A stretch of 64,000 nucleotides of DNA from Zygotorulaspora mrakii (taxonomy: Eukaryota; Ascomycota; Saccharomycetes; Saccharomycetales; Saccharomycetaceae). The notes under the pieces are model-generated. The model was not told the DNA's origin, did no database searches, and saw nothing but the letters and a program-made list of their open reading frames with translations. Below are positions 30,550-40,443 of this stretch, in pieces (the first letter of the stretch is position 1; each line of letters opens with the position of its first letter). The stretch is taken from assembly GCF_013402915.1 (NCBI RefSeq), contig NC_050720.1, positions 372,001-436,000 of the forward strand, in the 5' to 3' direction. Both the position numbers and the translations under genes were made by a program.

Positions 30550-31392
30550 TTATCGACCAACGTTGAGCAACAGGGAATTTGGAGTACCGTCGCTGCCACT
30601 TGCCGAAGAGCTTGGCAAATAAGTCACATTGGGTGAATTTGCTAGTGTCTGTGCAATATCTTTTGATGCTTCTAGCCTTCTGATTAGCAACAAGCCGTCA
30701 CCAGCTTTTGCCAGGGCTCTTGAAATGCACTCAGCAGACTCAGCTTCTCCCTCTGCTCTAATAACGCTTGCGTTTCTAACTTGTTCAGCCTTTTCAACGA
30801 GGAATTTTGCTCTTTCCGCATCTTGTTGGGCAATCTGTTTCTGCTCAACAGCCTTGGTGAACTCGGGCCCAAAAGTCATGTGAGTAATCGAGACGTCTTC
30901 AAGTTGAATGCCAAACTCACTCGAACGATGGGATAGTTCATCCCTGATTCTTTGACTAACTAATTCTCTTTGAGTAATCAATTCCGCGGCATCGAACCTT
31001 GCCACTATGGCCTTTAATACCTCATTTCCAATGGATGGCAGAACTCTTTCATCGTAATCTAAGCCCAAGTTTTGATAGATGTTAGGCAATCTCAGGACAT
31101 CAGGCCTGTGTAGAACTCTCAGCGTTAGGGATACCATTTGTAAGTCTTTGGTACCTGTATTTGTAGCGATGCTTTTTGGTTTGGTTCTTATATCGTACAC
31201 AATAGCTTTCTGCAACCAAGGCATCAAGAAATGTGTACCTTCGCCAACTACCTGCTTTTGAACACCGCTGAGTCTATCAAAGATCACAGCACGACTGCCA
31301 CCTTTGACATCGTACATGGAATATTGAAGTGCACTTACAGCAATACCTACTGGTAATGCAATCTTTGCCACGGTTTCAACTAGTCTCGACAT
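30550..31392 (-). CDS. PHB1: Prohibitin Phb1
   Basis: A 280-residue SPFH/prohibitin protein (S. cerevisiae 287). An N-terminal hydrophobic anchor (residues about 9-27) precedes GGSRAVIFDRLSGV, GEGTHFLMPWLQ, LRVLHRPD and the coiled-coil AEKAEQVRNASVIRAEGEAESAE region (split here). Phb1 forms ring complexes with Phb2 in the mitochondrial inner membrane and supports membrane-protein turnover. It is divergent from PEX4 with only 167 bp between start codons, as YGR132C and YGR133W are in S. cerevisiae. Confidence 0.97.
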   Translation of the reverse strand: MSRLVETVAKIALPVGIAVSALQYSMYDVKGGSRAVIFDRLSGVQKQVVGEGTHFLMPWLQKAIVYDIRTKPKSIATNTGTKDLQMVSLTLRVLHRPDVLRLPNIYQNLGLDYDERVLPSIGNEVLKAIVARFDAAELITQRELVSQRIRDELSHRSSEFGIQLEDVSITHMTFGPEFTKAVEQKQIAQQDAERAKFLVEKAEQVRNASVIRAEGEAESAECISRALAKAGDGLLLIRRLEASKDIAQTLANSPNVTYLPSSSASGSDGTPNSLLLNVGR

Positions 31393-31559
31393 GTCTCGTA
31401 TTCTCTCGTTAACTCTTCTCCTCTGCCAGGATAGTCTTGTAGGTGCGAGCGAGTGGCAACTTTTATTTTAAAGGAGAAATTCTTCAATTTTGTAAAAGAA
31501 TCGGGCAGCGCAACAGGGGACAAAAAAACCCCAAACTCAACTTTACTAACAAAGGGCAA

Positions 31560-32033
31560 ATGTCACGAATAGTCAAAGAGTACAAGAAGATCAAAAAAGT
31601 GCTTGAGGGCCATGGCGAGGCATTTGAAAATTTGATCGTGCAGTTGGCACCTGTTAATGAATACGATTTGTTGTCTTGGAAGGCTACCATAAGAGGACCT
31701 TCAGATACACCTTACAATGGGTTTTCCATCGGATTGACCATTAAAATTCCATCAGACTACCCCATTTCGCCGCCGATGGTTAAATTTGAACCCTACAAAA
31801 TGCCCCACTGTAATGTTAACTTTCAAACGGGAGAGATTTGTCTTGATATTTTGACAAGACAGCATTGGTCGCCGGCATGGGATCTGTTGCACGTCCTAAA
31901 GGCGATAGAGCAATTGCTGCAAGAGCCAGTCCCAGAATCGCCATTGAACGTTGATATCGCCAACATTCTGAAAGAAGGTGATAGAACTGCATATACTGGT
32001 CTTGTTAGATACTATTTTTGTGGAGGAACATGA
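31560..32033 (+). CDS. PEX4: Peroxisomal ubiquitin-conjugating enzyme Pex4
   Basis: A 157-residue E2 enzyme. The first ATG is at 31560 (MSRIVKEYKKIKKVL); the upstream open frame has only a GTG. The UBC fold includes WKATIRGPSDTPYNG, the HCNVNFQTGEICLDIL block (split here) with the catalytic Cys of EICL, and WSPAWDLL. S. cerevisiae Pex4 is 183 residues with a longer N-terminus. Pex4 is anchored to peroxisomes by Pex22 and monoubiquitinates Pex5 for its recycling. A TACTAAC-like heptamer just before the ATG (31543-31549) has no matching donor and looks accidental. Confidence 0.93.
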   Translation: MSRIVKEYKKIKKVLEGHGEAFENLIVQLAPVNEYDLLSWKATIRGPSDTPYNGFSIGLTIKIPSDYPISPPMVKFEPYKMPHCNVNFQTGEICLDILTRQHWSPAWDLLHVLKAIEQLLQEPVPESPLNVDIANILKEGDRTAYTGLVRYYFCGGT

Positions 32034-32171
32034 TTAGCTTATTTACCCTACTTTACTGGTTCTTGTATGACTGGCTGCAAGGTATCAGAACCCATCTATA
32101 TGGAAGTGTCTAATCTTAGGAGGCACGGAGGGCAAAGCGCAGATAGTGTCCGCAAGATATAGCGGTTCAAA

Positions 32172-32588
32172 ATGGTTGAAAAGATTACATGGGCACAAGT
32201 TGGTTCATCAACTGTTAGTGGACTTCTTTCGCCTGCATTTGTTACTGGTTCGGGTTCACAATTGGTGTTCACATCAGGTTGTGTTGGCACGGATGAAAAA
32301 ACGGGGAAGCTACCTTCCAGTATCGAGGATCAGGCCAGAAATGCCTTTCTAAATCTGAAAACAGTACTCGAGAAAAGTGGCTCCTCAACTGATTCTATTT
32401 TAAAAGTTCTGTTATTCCTAAGCGATAAGTCGTATGCAGTAAAAGTCAATGAGATTTATAAGGAGTTTTTTCCAAATCAGCCAGCAAGAAGTTGCATTCT
32501 TGTTTCATTCCCTAATGAATCATTAAAGGTTGAACTGGAATGCGTTGCACAAGTCGAGTCCAAAAGAAAGAGATGGTTCAAATTGTAA
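32172..32588 (+). CDS. RidA/YjgF-family protein (Mmf1/Hmf1-like)
   Basis: A 138-residue protein of the RidA family (Hmf1 129, Mmf1 145 residues in S. cerevisiae). Recognisable features are VFTSGCVGTDEKTG, the DQARNAFLNLKTVLEKSGSS-type helix, VLLFLSDKSYAVKVNEIY, and NQPARSCILV with the Arg that in active RidA proteins holds the substrate carboxylate. RidA enzymes hydrolyse reactive enamine/imine intermediates of amino-acid metabolism. It ends in an unusual basic-aromatic tail, KRKRWFKL. I know of no S. cerevisiae ortholog at this position, so it may be a gene lost in that lineage. There is no clear mitochondrial presequence. Confidence 0.85.
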   Translation: MVEKITWAQVGSSTVSGLLSPAFVTGSGSQLVFTSGCVGTDEKTGKLPSSIEDQARNAFLNLKTVLEKSGSSTDSILKVLLFLSDKSYAVKVNEIYKEFFPNQPARSCILVSFPNESLKVELECVAQVESKRKRWFKL

Positions 32589-33271
32589 GCTTTCCATACG
32601 CCGTTGTGTATATGTATACGTATGATTATCTATCGAAAATTTGAGAAAATAAGATGGATCTCCTACAAATGGTTTTATCAAATGTCGTCGAGTGCAGTAA
32701 AGTGACACAATTCCCGCAGTGAGAAACGAGTTTGTACTTGTCATAAGTCCCAGCAAAGTGTTTCACCAAGTTGCATTATGTGGTCATATTCTGCCATATT
32801 TTCAAAGTAGCTGTTACAATAGCTCATTTGGCGCGGTTTCTGTCTATCATTCCAAAGTCATGTAGATTCAAAAGAACCTTGTATCACCACAGATTTGAAG
32901 GATCAACGACTGCGTACTAAGTACCTATGATAAAGGGAAATTATATGCTACTGCAATAACATATTTTTCGTTAAAATACTCCAGCTCGACTATGTGTCTA
33001 TGTATTATAATTTAAAAAGTCAGTGTATGAGAAAATAACAGCGCTTGCTGTCTGCAACTGGGTCATTATTTCGGACTACCGCCTATAGACCGTTGCTGCG
33101 TGAAAAAGTATGAAAAAGTGTATTAGTACCAAACCCGGCAAACTATTGCATCCGCCATAACTTCCAAATCGTAGTGCTAAGACATGGTGCCCGGATTCCA
33201 TTATTCAAGGAGAAATAACACGCCTCTTATGCACCCTAGGGCAGCTTTTCCGATATTATGCACGTCAAAAA
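32589..33271. other. 683-bp convergent intergenic region between the RidA gene and SUE1
   Basis: Both flanking genes end here. I found no further ORF of note, RNA gene, LTR or strong motif. Composition is ordinary for the window. Confidence 0.5.
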
Positions 33272-33778
33272 TCAATGTCTATCGAACGGCTTTAATTTCC
33301 TGACCACCTGGCGTGGCAAATTCAACCATTCAGGAAAATACTCCATTCCCATGCTTGTGGTTGTCCAAATGTTATATGGCAAGAGCTTATTTGGCAATTT
33401 GGGAGAATATCTCCACGTCCCATTGACGCCGCCCGAGTGAATACCACCACAACCTCGAGGCCCAGCCATTACCGAGTAATTGTGATCATTATTCTGCTGC
33501 TCTTCTTTTCGTCTTTCCCCTATTACTTCACTAATCAGAGTGGTCTCACCATTTCGATTCCTCTCTGCAAGCAACGGATTCTGAGTCACAGGGTACATGA
33601 CAGGACGATATCCACTAAACAGTATATCACGCGTAAGTTCCCTACTCTCCAGGAACTGCGTCGTGGGTACCCTAGGTAACATTCTGAACACATCGTTATG
33701 TGAAGACTTCCTCTTGAACGTCTGACTTGCACTGCAGCTAAAGAACCGTCTGCCAAACATTACTAACTTAAACGACAT
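33272..33778 (-). CDS. SUE1: Sue1, mitochondrial protein for degradation of unstable cytochrome c
   Basis: A 168-residue protein (S. cerevisiae about 206). The basic, hydroxylated, acid-free N-terminus (MFGRRFFSCSASQTFKRKSS) looks like a mitochondrial presequence; translation may begin at the first or second Met. The C-terminal half has the conserved PRGCGGIHSGGVNGTWRYSPK and NIWTTTSMGMEYFPEWLNLP blocks (each partial here). The S. cerevisiae protein is required for degradation of unstable cytochrome c forms. Assignment follows these blocks and the place next to CAF130 (YPR151C). Confidence 0.88.
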   Translation of the reverse strand: MSFKLVMFGRRFFSCSASQTFKRKSSHNDVFRMLPRVPTTQFLESRELTRDILFSGYRPVMYPVTQNPLLAERNRNGETTLISEVIGERRKEEQQNNDHNYSVMAGPRGCGGIHSGGVNGTWRYSPKLPNKLLPYNIWTTTSMGMEYFPEWLNLPRQVVRKLKPFDRH

Positions 33779-34406
33779 CCTCTATCGCATTCAAAAGTTT
33801 CAAGTTTCAATACTCAAAGTTTTAATTGCTATTCGACTTATATCTTATGAAATATAACAAAATTGGACTACCATTGCACCTTCTTATCTCACAATATATG
33901 TTTCGCACCTATCGCATGTATCGCACCCCTGCTTGGGAATATCGGTTTTAAAATTGCCCCCACCACCTGCAACTCACCTTGATCCCTTTTCGGTCTGGTG
34001 GCGTATGTACCGAAATTTTTCACACTAGAAATGAAAAGGAGTGAGAAACACTTGAGAAGCATATTAGAAATGCAATTCGGACAATTCAATTCGACTGTCC
34101 GGATAAGGAATTCTCGGACATTTTTTGTTTCGGACAAAGACGATTGGAACAAGCTGTCGAAGATACCCGGACAGCGATCGCTGGCTCTTATTGAATTATT
34201 TCGAGCTTATTTCTCAAACGGCGAACGATAGCAGCCAGCATACCTTAAAAGATGAGTTTACCGCTGATGACATTTATTGCATCTGTTTAAGCCCCCACGT
34301 CCAGAGAGTATTTACTAGGGGTTCACTTTTTCTCTTACTAGCTTCATTGCTTTTGATAAGTCTCACAGTACCGAAAAAAAATATCACATTGAAGGATCTA
34401 GGTAGG

Positions 34407-37400
34407 ATGGAAGCCACGGCCCAGGGCCTATCTGTCCTCGATATCCGTAGTGACGCAGAGGTGGTTGATGAGAATGAAAACGAACCCGTGTCACACAAAG
34501 AAGGTACTCTGAAGGAAAAGCTGTCATCAGAAGGTATCCCATTTGAAACTACAACGGCGGATTTGATAAGACTGTTGAAGGACGAAACAATCATAAAGAA
34601 TCGGGACATAAGATACTTTTTGATATCAGAGAGCGCAATAATTGCACTGTTTGCCACCCAAGCGGGACCATCGCTAATAAACCATGATTTTGCAGTCTCG
34701 CATGACCCTCCTATATCCCCAGCGGCTACCAGCGTTTTGCGAAGGCAATGGGAAATCAATGACTACATATTTTGCAAATTTCTTTTATTTGTGCTAGAGA
34801 ACCGTAATTTTGTTTTTAACGTTAAAGAGTTCAACAGACCAAGATACAAGGCTTCCTTGGGGTTTTTGACTGAAAATGTCATTCATAATTCTTCATTGGT
34901 CCTTGCTAGCGACTATAATTTACTTTATGATTATCTCAGGACTATCAAAGATACCATGCTGCTCGACTGGTTGGTTTTGACAATGAGAATTGGTGACGGC
35001 GATAAATATTTGCAACAGACGGTCAATGACTATCACAAGAATTTTGAGATTACGAATTGCTATCGTAACTACTATAGCTACTACACACTAGTGGAGCAAG
35101 GTGCCAAGCAATCAAAAATTTCAGCACTGAAATTTTCAAACTTTTTCAAACTTTTTGATCCCAGGAGCTTATCTTTTGATCAACCCGACAGTAAGAAACT
35201 AGACGACACTGATTTTGGCAAAAATAATGAGACGGTATTCAGCTTCAATATAAATCAAGATGGCACACTTGATTTTATGTCCCCAAAAATACGACATGAC
35301 ATTTTGTCCAAGGCCCTGGGACTACAGAAAATTGATAGTCCTTTGCTGTTCACACAATTTAGAATTCTATCTGGTCTAATAGATCCTCTGACTCAACCTC
35401 TCCCAAATGATAAACATATCATATCAATTGATTTTCTTTATCAATTAACCTTGGGCTTTATGTTTCCGGGAATAGAAGAACTAACCCAAGTCGATGGTTT
35501 AGATTGGAAGTTTCACACCTGCTTTAACATGCAAAAAATTATTAAACGTTCAATGATACGACTGAACTTTGATGATTTCGAAAGACTCAATTCAATTAAC
35601 AATAGCGATGAATCGATTAATTGGCGAAAACAATTAAACAAATGGCTACCTCATGGCTTTAGCACTCAAAATTTAGAACTAATTTACATGGTCGATATTT
35701 TAGCAGTGTATTACATCTACAAGTCATACGAACATTTACCAATTCAACTAAATCCATTTTTATCAACGTTAATTTCTATGTGGAAAAATCTAACTTGTGT
35801 AATATTGCTAGGCTTAGAAATTGATAGATTAGAGGAGGAACATGAAACATTTGATACGCCACTTCTTGTTCGTGCCACAGTACGTGGAGCAACCGCTTTA
35901 CGGTCTGTTGTGGCAGCGGTTTTAAATGGACATGTCGAATACTATAAGCATGACTTTAAGCATGAATCTGTCAATACGTTTATGTCTCCATATGGCAGAA
36001 AACTCTGTCAAGGAGCTCTTTATGCTGATCTACGATCACACGCTGCTGCAATTTTGGCTTTGGGGACAGATTTGGAGGACGTTACAGAATTACTAGCTGA
36101 TCTCCAGGCTGGTGACCGGTTCGACGAAGATGTCAGATATATGTTCGAATACGAATACGATGATTTTAATGATAGTGATTTGGAAGAAAACGATTCAAGG
36201 ATCAATGATAACAGTACGAAAGGGAAAATGCCTATACAAAGAAGGTGCAATTGTCTTTTTGATGATGATGTAATGGAACATGAAGGTGACTATAATGAAT
36301 CTAATGAGTCTGAATTTGAAAATGGTGAAGAATTAAAACAAAACCAGTTCGGTTCACACATGAAGCTTTTAACAACGGGCAAATCCCAGGCGGTAAGGCA
36401 TCCAAACTCTTTTGAGTTTGATTACAGTGGCAAGGACTGGAGAGACATTCCGAGAGGAAGGAATTTTTATTACTTTGAAAGCTATAAATTCATAAAGAAT
36501 CCTGATTTGGAAATAATAATTTCCTTAACGCTTAAAGCGAGTTCTTCAAGACTTGAAGAAGATGAAAGTTTACTTCTTTTGAGATCTGTAGCTTCCTGCG
36601 TTAAAAATGAACAAGATGAACTACTCTTGAGTGATTTTTTTTCAGAACCCAAGAGCCATGTTGATCGAAATAAAGATGGAGAAGAAGACGAAAAACACTT
36701 TGTGCAACCAGACGATATATATGATCTATGGTGTTTAGAATCAACTTTTGAGAAAGTGATTCAGAGGAATCCGCATCTAGCCTGGAGACTAATGGATGAA
36801 ATGCTCGTCTGCAGTGGCTATCGTAGGGTTCTTATTTGGTTCATTACCCATATGAAGCTAAAATTTCCTGTCATAGAATATATTTACGAGTTGGTGATGG
36901 GATTGCGTGGTAGTTCAATCTCGGAATATTCGCACTCTACATTACAGTCCGGCTTGGATCGCACCCCTTCGAGAAAGAACATTGAAAAAGAGATGTTACT
37001 ATTACCATTTTCAAGACAGGACTTAATTGAACTCTCCAACATTGAAACCAAAATGTTGATGCAAGAGTTTTTTACAAATGCAGCTATTTCCCTCTCAGAA
37101 AAATCCAACGAGGCTAATGAAGGGCAAAATGGGGAAGGGGAGACTGACATATCGCTATATGATGTCGAACTCATGAAACTTATATGCTCGATGGTACGCA
37201 CTTTTATTGCCGAAGGGAAACTTGATTTCAGCGAGAGTGAAAGTGCGTTTGAACTCCAAGCATTATTGATGAATTGGCTGACCATTATTCCAGAGGCCAG
37301 AAGTTTGTTTTTTGATTTAAAAACAAAACTGGGTGAAATGAACAGTAACTTCGAGAAAGTCAATGGTCAGGGTGCACTGAACGCTACAGCATTAGAAGAT

Positions 37401-37736
37401 CCCGCAACTCAGGAGACGAATGATAATATAGATGAAAAAAACTTCGAATATAATAAAAAATTGATGAATTTACTACCGCTTCCTCTGAAGGATAATGAGG
37501 CAAATGTAGAAAATGCTGCAGTTCAAACTTTGAGAAATTTTATCAATAGGTTTCCCTTTACTTCGAGCAAACCCAGTATTGGTCGCAAGTTGATTTATGA
37601 GAACGATGAAATCTTACCTATGGCAAAAACCGAGCGTCCTTTGGACCTTCATAATTATTTACTAAAATTTGATGCAAAATACAAGTCTATATGTATTTCA
37701 GAAAATGAGGCACCAAATCAAATAGTCGGTAGTTGA
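34407..37736 (+). CDS. CAF130: CCR4-NOT complex subunit Caf130
   Basis: From the first in-frame ATG (34407) the protein has 1109 residues, close to the 1122 annotated in S. cerevisiae. It is a large helical protein with an acidic insert near residues 575-640 (YEYDDFNDSDLEEND) and a conserved LVLTMRIGDGDKYLQQ-type block. Caf130 is a CCR4-NOT subunit that takes part in co-translational control of RPL3 and RPL4 mRNA levels. The same frame stays open, without ATG, for 100 further codons upstream (from 34107), and another frame opens with an ATG at 34031, so the true N-terminus is probably longer than given (see findings). Confidence 0.88.
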   Translation: MEATAQGLSVLDIRSDAEVVDENENEPVSHKEGTLKEKLSSEGIPFETTTADLIRLLKDETIIKNRDIRYFLISESAIIALFATQAGPSLINHDFAVSHDPPISPAATSVLRRQWEINDYIFCKFLLFVLENRNFVFNVKEFNRPRYKASLGFLTENVIHNSSLVLASDYNLLYDYLRTIKDTMLLDWLVLTMRIGDGDKYLQQTVNDYHKNFEITNCYRNYYSYYTLVEQGAKQSKISALKFSNFFKLFDPRSLSFDQPDSKKLDDTDFGKNNETVFSFNINQDGTLDFMSPKIRHDILSKALGLQKIDSPLLFTQFRILSGLIDPLTQPLPNDKHIISIDFLYQLTLGFMFPGIEELTQVDGLDWKFHTCFNMQKIIKRSMIRLNFDDFERLNSINNSDESINWRKQLNKWLPHGFSTQNLELIYMVDILAVYYIYKSYEHLPIQLNPFLSTLISMWKNLTCVILLGLEIDRLEEEHETFDTPLLVRATVRGATALRSVVAAVLNGHVEYYKHDFKHESVNTFMSPYGRKLCQGALYADLRSHAAAILALGTDLEDVTELLADLQAGDRFDEDVRYMFEYEYDDFNDSDLEENDSRINDNSTKGKMPIQRRCNCLFDDDVMEHEGDYNESNESEFENGEELKQNQFGSHMKLLTTGKSQAVRHPNSFEFDYSGKDWRDIPRGRNFYYFESYKFIKNPDLEIIISLTLKASSSRLEEDESLLLLRSVASCVKNEQDELLLSDFFSEPKSHVDRNKDGEEDEKHFVQPDDIYDLWCLESTFEKVIQRNPHLAWRLMDEMLVCSGYRRVLIWFITHMKLKFPVIEYIYELVMGLRGSSISEYSHSTLQSGLDRTPSRKNIEKEMLLLPFSRQDLIELSNIETKMLMQEFFTNAAISLSEKSNEANEGQNGEGETDISLYDVELMKLICSMVRTFIAEGKLDFSESESAFELQALLMNWLTIIPEARSLFFDLKTKLGEMNSNFEKVNGQGALNATALEDPATQETNDNIDEKNFEYNKKLMNLLPLPLKDNEANVENAAVQTLRNFINRFPFTSSKPSIGRKLIYENDEILPMAKTERPLDLHNYLLKFDAKYKSICISENEAPNQIVGS

Positions 37737-37771
37737 AATAGTTCAATATATATGTATTATAAATGATATCT

Positions 37772-39181
37772 CTAAATTAATGATTTCAAGTAATGTTTCA
37801 ATGCTATGAGTTTGTCCTTGATTCCGAGCACATAATATTTCGTGTTATCCGCTAGATCCTGCAAATTTCCTTTGATTCCAATGATTTTCTCCAGTTTGAG
37901 CAGCTGGGTTTCAATAAAGTAGGCTTTATTTTCAGAAAAATCATCATCGTTCAAAATTCTTCGCAGTTTGTTTTCTTGACCGTTTATGTTCTCTACAATA
38001 ACTCTTTCATTGTCTCTCAATAAATTTTCAAAAATTGACTGACGCTCCGCCAGCTCTATCTTTTTGAAGAAAAACAAGAGGCTTGAAACGAATGAATCCT
38101 GCTCCTTCTTGTCCTTGACGAATCTTTTGATCTTGTATCTCTTGAAAAGACTTTTGTTTTGACTTTTGATGTCTTGAGATATAGTATTAGCTTTGATATC
38201 TGATTTAGCCACGATGTGTGCTAAATAATGAAACTTCGTCGGTTCTAACTCATCCTCGTTCTCTGACTCTTCTTCTTCTTCTCCAGGTTCCAAGGCCTGC
38301 GTAGACTTCGATTCAACAGTTCTTTGGCACCATTCTTCAAATATATTCTCTTTTAGTGCATCATCAGTGATCTTGTAAAATATTGGATCATTCTGCACCT
38401 TTTTCAGCTGCATAGGCCATAACGAGAAGGGATCGCAATCATATTTTTTCAGTAATTCGAAAAATTCCTCTTTGACACCTAAGCTTGACTGTTCGTCATA
38501 ATCATTGGGTTGTCCATCTATCGCATGCAGCCCGATTAAGCGAGCATCGCTTGCATCATCTTCAGCACTAACTTGAGCCGTTTCCCCTTCACTCTGCTCT
38601 TCATCTTCAGAAGAAGAGCTGTAGCCCGTGACCAACACATCTCTTGAGAAAAGAGCGTCTTCATCTTCGGAATCGTCATTCATAGAATCTTCATCCACCA
38701 TTTCTGTCTTAACCTCTTCTTCATCATTACTTGTGTCAAATGCAACCTTTTCACTTGAGTATTCTGCATCCATAGCTGGTGTTGCGGCTTCCAGCTCACC
38801 CCACACTTCCTCATATATCGTTGAGTCCAGCGGGCTGCAATAACCCCTAGCAATACCGACTAGTAACACCAGTTTCTGTTTATCCACCTCCCTCAGTAAA
38901 TTTAAACTTTGCTGGTCTTTCAACTCCCAAACTGACTCTTTTGTCTCGTCATTATGAAAGAATTTATCACCATTATCGCATATGACAAGATGCCATTGGT
39001 TTGCCAGCGGCAGCACGAAGTAGGGCCTCCTAGTTATGTTTAATCTGGCCTTTTTATTATAGCGAACATCATCTGTGTCAAAAAAACTCAAAGGTTTCTC
39101 TTCGGTAGACCGTTTTGTTTTAGCATTATAGTAATATTTTGTACCATCTGGTGCCGTATATTCAGTCCATATTCTAGCCAT
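37772..39181 (-). CDS. URN1: Splicing-related WW/FF-domain protein Urn1
   Basis: A 469-residue protein (S. cerevisiae 465). I chose the ATG at 39181 (MARIWTEYTAPDG) over the one at 39235 because the WW unit begins there. The first WW unit has Trp5 and the terminal EKP, but its second signature Trp is Glu. A second WW-like unit (WHLVICDNG...ESVW) has both Trps. An acidic region follows, then an FF domain (ELLKKYDCDPFSLWPMQLKKV, partial) and EEWCQR. Urn1 associates with the spliceosome. It is divergent from PRE9; the match to YPR152C is clear. Confidence 0.93.
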   Translation of the reverse strand: MARIWTEYTAPDGTKYYYNAKTKRSTEEKPLSFFDTDDVRYNKKARLNITRRPYFVLPLANQWHLVICDNGDKFFHNDETKESVWELKDQQSLNLLREVDKQKLVLLVGIARGYCSPLDSTIYEEVWGELEAATPAMDAEYSSEKVAFDTSNDEEEVKTEMVDEDSMNDDSEDEDALFSRDVLVTGYSSSSEDEEQSEGETAQVSAEDDASDARLIGLHAIDGQPNDYDEQSSLGVKEEFFELLKKYDCDPFSLWPMQLKKVQNDPIFYKITDDALKENIFEEWCQRTVESKSTQALEPGEEEEESENEDELEPTKFHYLAHIVAKSDIKANTISQDIKSQNKSLFKRYKIKRFVKDKKEQDSFVSSLLFFFKKIELAERQSIFENLLRDNERVIVENINGQENKLRRILNDDDFSENKAYFIETQLLKLEKIIGIKGNLQDLADNTKYYVLGIKDKLIALKHYLKSLI

Positions 39182-39279
39182 TGTATGGTATTGTAACGCG
39201 CCCTCCCATGTTAACCATCTCATTGCGGGATTCACTGTTTTCCACGTGATACTTCATCTTGTTGTATTTACTCGTATTC

Positions 39280-39288
39280 GGTGGCAAA
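39280..39288 (+). promoter_or_regulatory. PACE (Rpn4-binding) element of PRE9
   Basis: GGTGGCAAA is an exact proteasome-associated control element, 142 bp upstream of the PRE9 ATG. Rpn4 binds PACE to coordinate proteasome gene expression, so this supports both the gene call and its regulation. Confidence 0.9.
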
Positions 39289-39429
39289 GGAAAGTTCCAT
39301 CAACTCTACGCACAAAGGTCAAACTTAGAAAACTCGAAATCTATTTGACTGCCTACTATATCGTAACGAATTAATCCTTAACAATTTGCTGACCATTATA
39401 TACTCGAGCACAGGAACAGGTGAGATACA

Positions 39430-40197
39430 ATGGGGTCCAGAAGATACGATTCCAGAACAACGATTTTTTCGCCAGAGGGGCGTCTTTACCAAGTAGAGTA
39501 TGCTTTAGAGTCCATTTCACATGCAGGTACCGCAATTGGCGTCATGGCAACTGATGGAATTGTTTTGGCTGCTGAACGTAAGGTAACAAGTAAATTATTG
39601 GAGCAAGATACATCTACCGAAAAGCTATACAGATTAAATGACAAGATAACCGTTGCTGTCGCAGGGCTGACAGCTGATGCTGAGATCCTGATAAATACGG
39701 CCAGGGTGTATGCACAAAACTATTTGAAGACATATAACGAAGATATTCCTGTAGAAATTCTCGTTAAAAGGCTAAGTGATATCAAGCAGGGGTACACACA
39801 GCATGGTGGCTTGAGACCCTTTGGTGTGTCTTTCATTTATGCTGGGTACGATGAAAGGTACGGTTACCAGCTATACACATCGAATCCATCGGGGAATTAT
39901 ACTGGATGGAAAGCTATCAGTGTTGGTGCTAATACTTCCGCAGCTCAAACACTACTGCAAGTTGATTACAAAGACGAAATAAATCTGGAGGGTGCCATAG
40001 ATCTAGCACTGAAAACTCTTTCAAAGACCTCGGATAGTAGTACGTTGACTTATGACCGTGTTGAGTTTGCAACAATCCAGAAAGACGAGAAAGGCGATCT
40101 CCATCAAAAAGTTTACAAACCGCAGGAGATTCAGGAACTTCTCGTGGCGGCCGGTATCACGAAGAAAGATGATGATGATGAAGATAAGGAAGACTGA
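39430..40197 (+). CDS. PRE9: 20S proteasome alpha-3 subunit Pre9
   Basis: A 255-residue proteasome alpha subunit (S. cerevisiae 258). It starts [21 protein letters not shown], with the alpha-type N-terminal helix motif [12 protein letters not shown]. Further family blocks are [29 protein letters not shown] and the [15 protein letters not shown] turn, with an acidic DDDDEDKED tail. Pre9 (alpha 3) is the only non-essential 20S alpha subunit in S. cerevisiae and can be replaced by a second Pre6. A PACE element lies upstream. Confidence 0.97.
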   Translation: MGSRRYDSRTTIFSPEGRLYQVEYALESISHAGTAIGVMATDGIVLAAERKVTSKLLEQDTSTEKLYRLNDKITVAVAGLTADAEILINTARVYAQNYLKTYNEDIPVEILVKRLSDIKQGYTQHGGLRPFGVSFIYAGYDERYGYQLYTSNPSGNYTGWKAISVGANTSAAQTLLQVDYKDEINLEGAIDLALKTLSKTSDSSTLTYDRVEFATIQKDEKGDLHQKVYKPQEIQELLVAAGITKKDDDDEDKED

Positions 40198-40443
40198 GTC
40201 CACCAGGCCCTCCCCTCTAATCATGTAAGTGACAAAAGTTTTGAAGCTTCTTTATATGCCCGTTCCTGGTGATCAAGAACAAAACTGTGCATCTTTCCGC
40301 CTTTTTCTAAGAGGGCAATTGAATTGACCCATCATGGTATATATGTATTCATTCTATATATACAGTTAAATGTTGAGGATATATATACAAGAGTTGAGGA
40401 TTCTGATAGTCCTTGATGCATTGTACAGTTTTCCGATAGAGCA

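Noticed and set aside
31543..31549. TTACTAAC-like branch heptamer before PEX4
   Set aside because: There is no GTATGT-type donor upstream and no acceptor that would improve the PEX4 N-terminus.
34310..34370. Candidate 61-nt intron (GTATTT...CACAG) in the CAF130 5' region
   Set aside because: The branch-like TTACTAGC lacks the branch adenosine, and the upstream frame required is closed by TAG at 34229.
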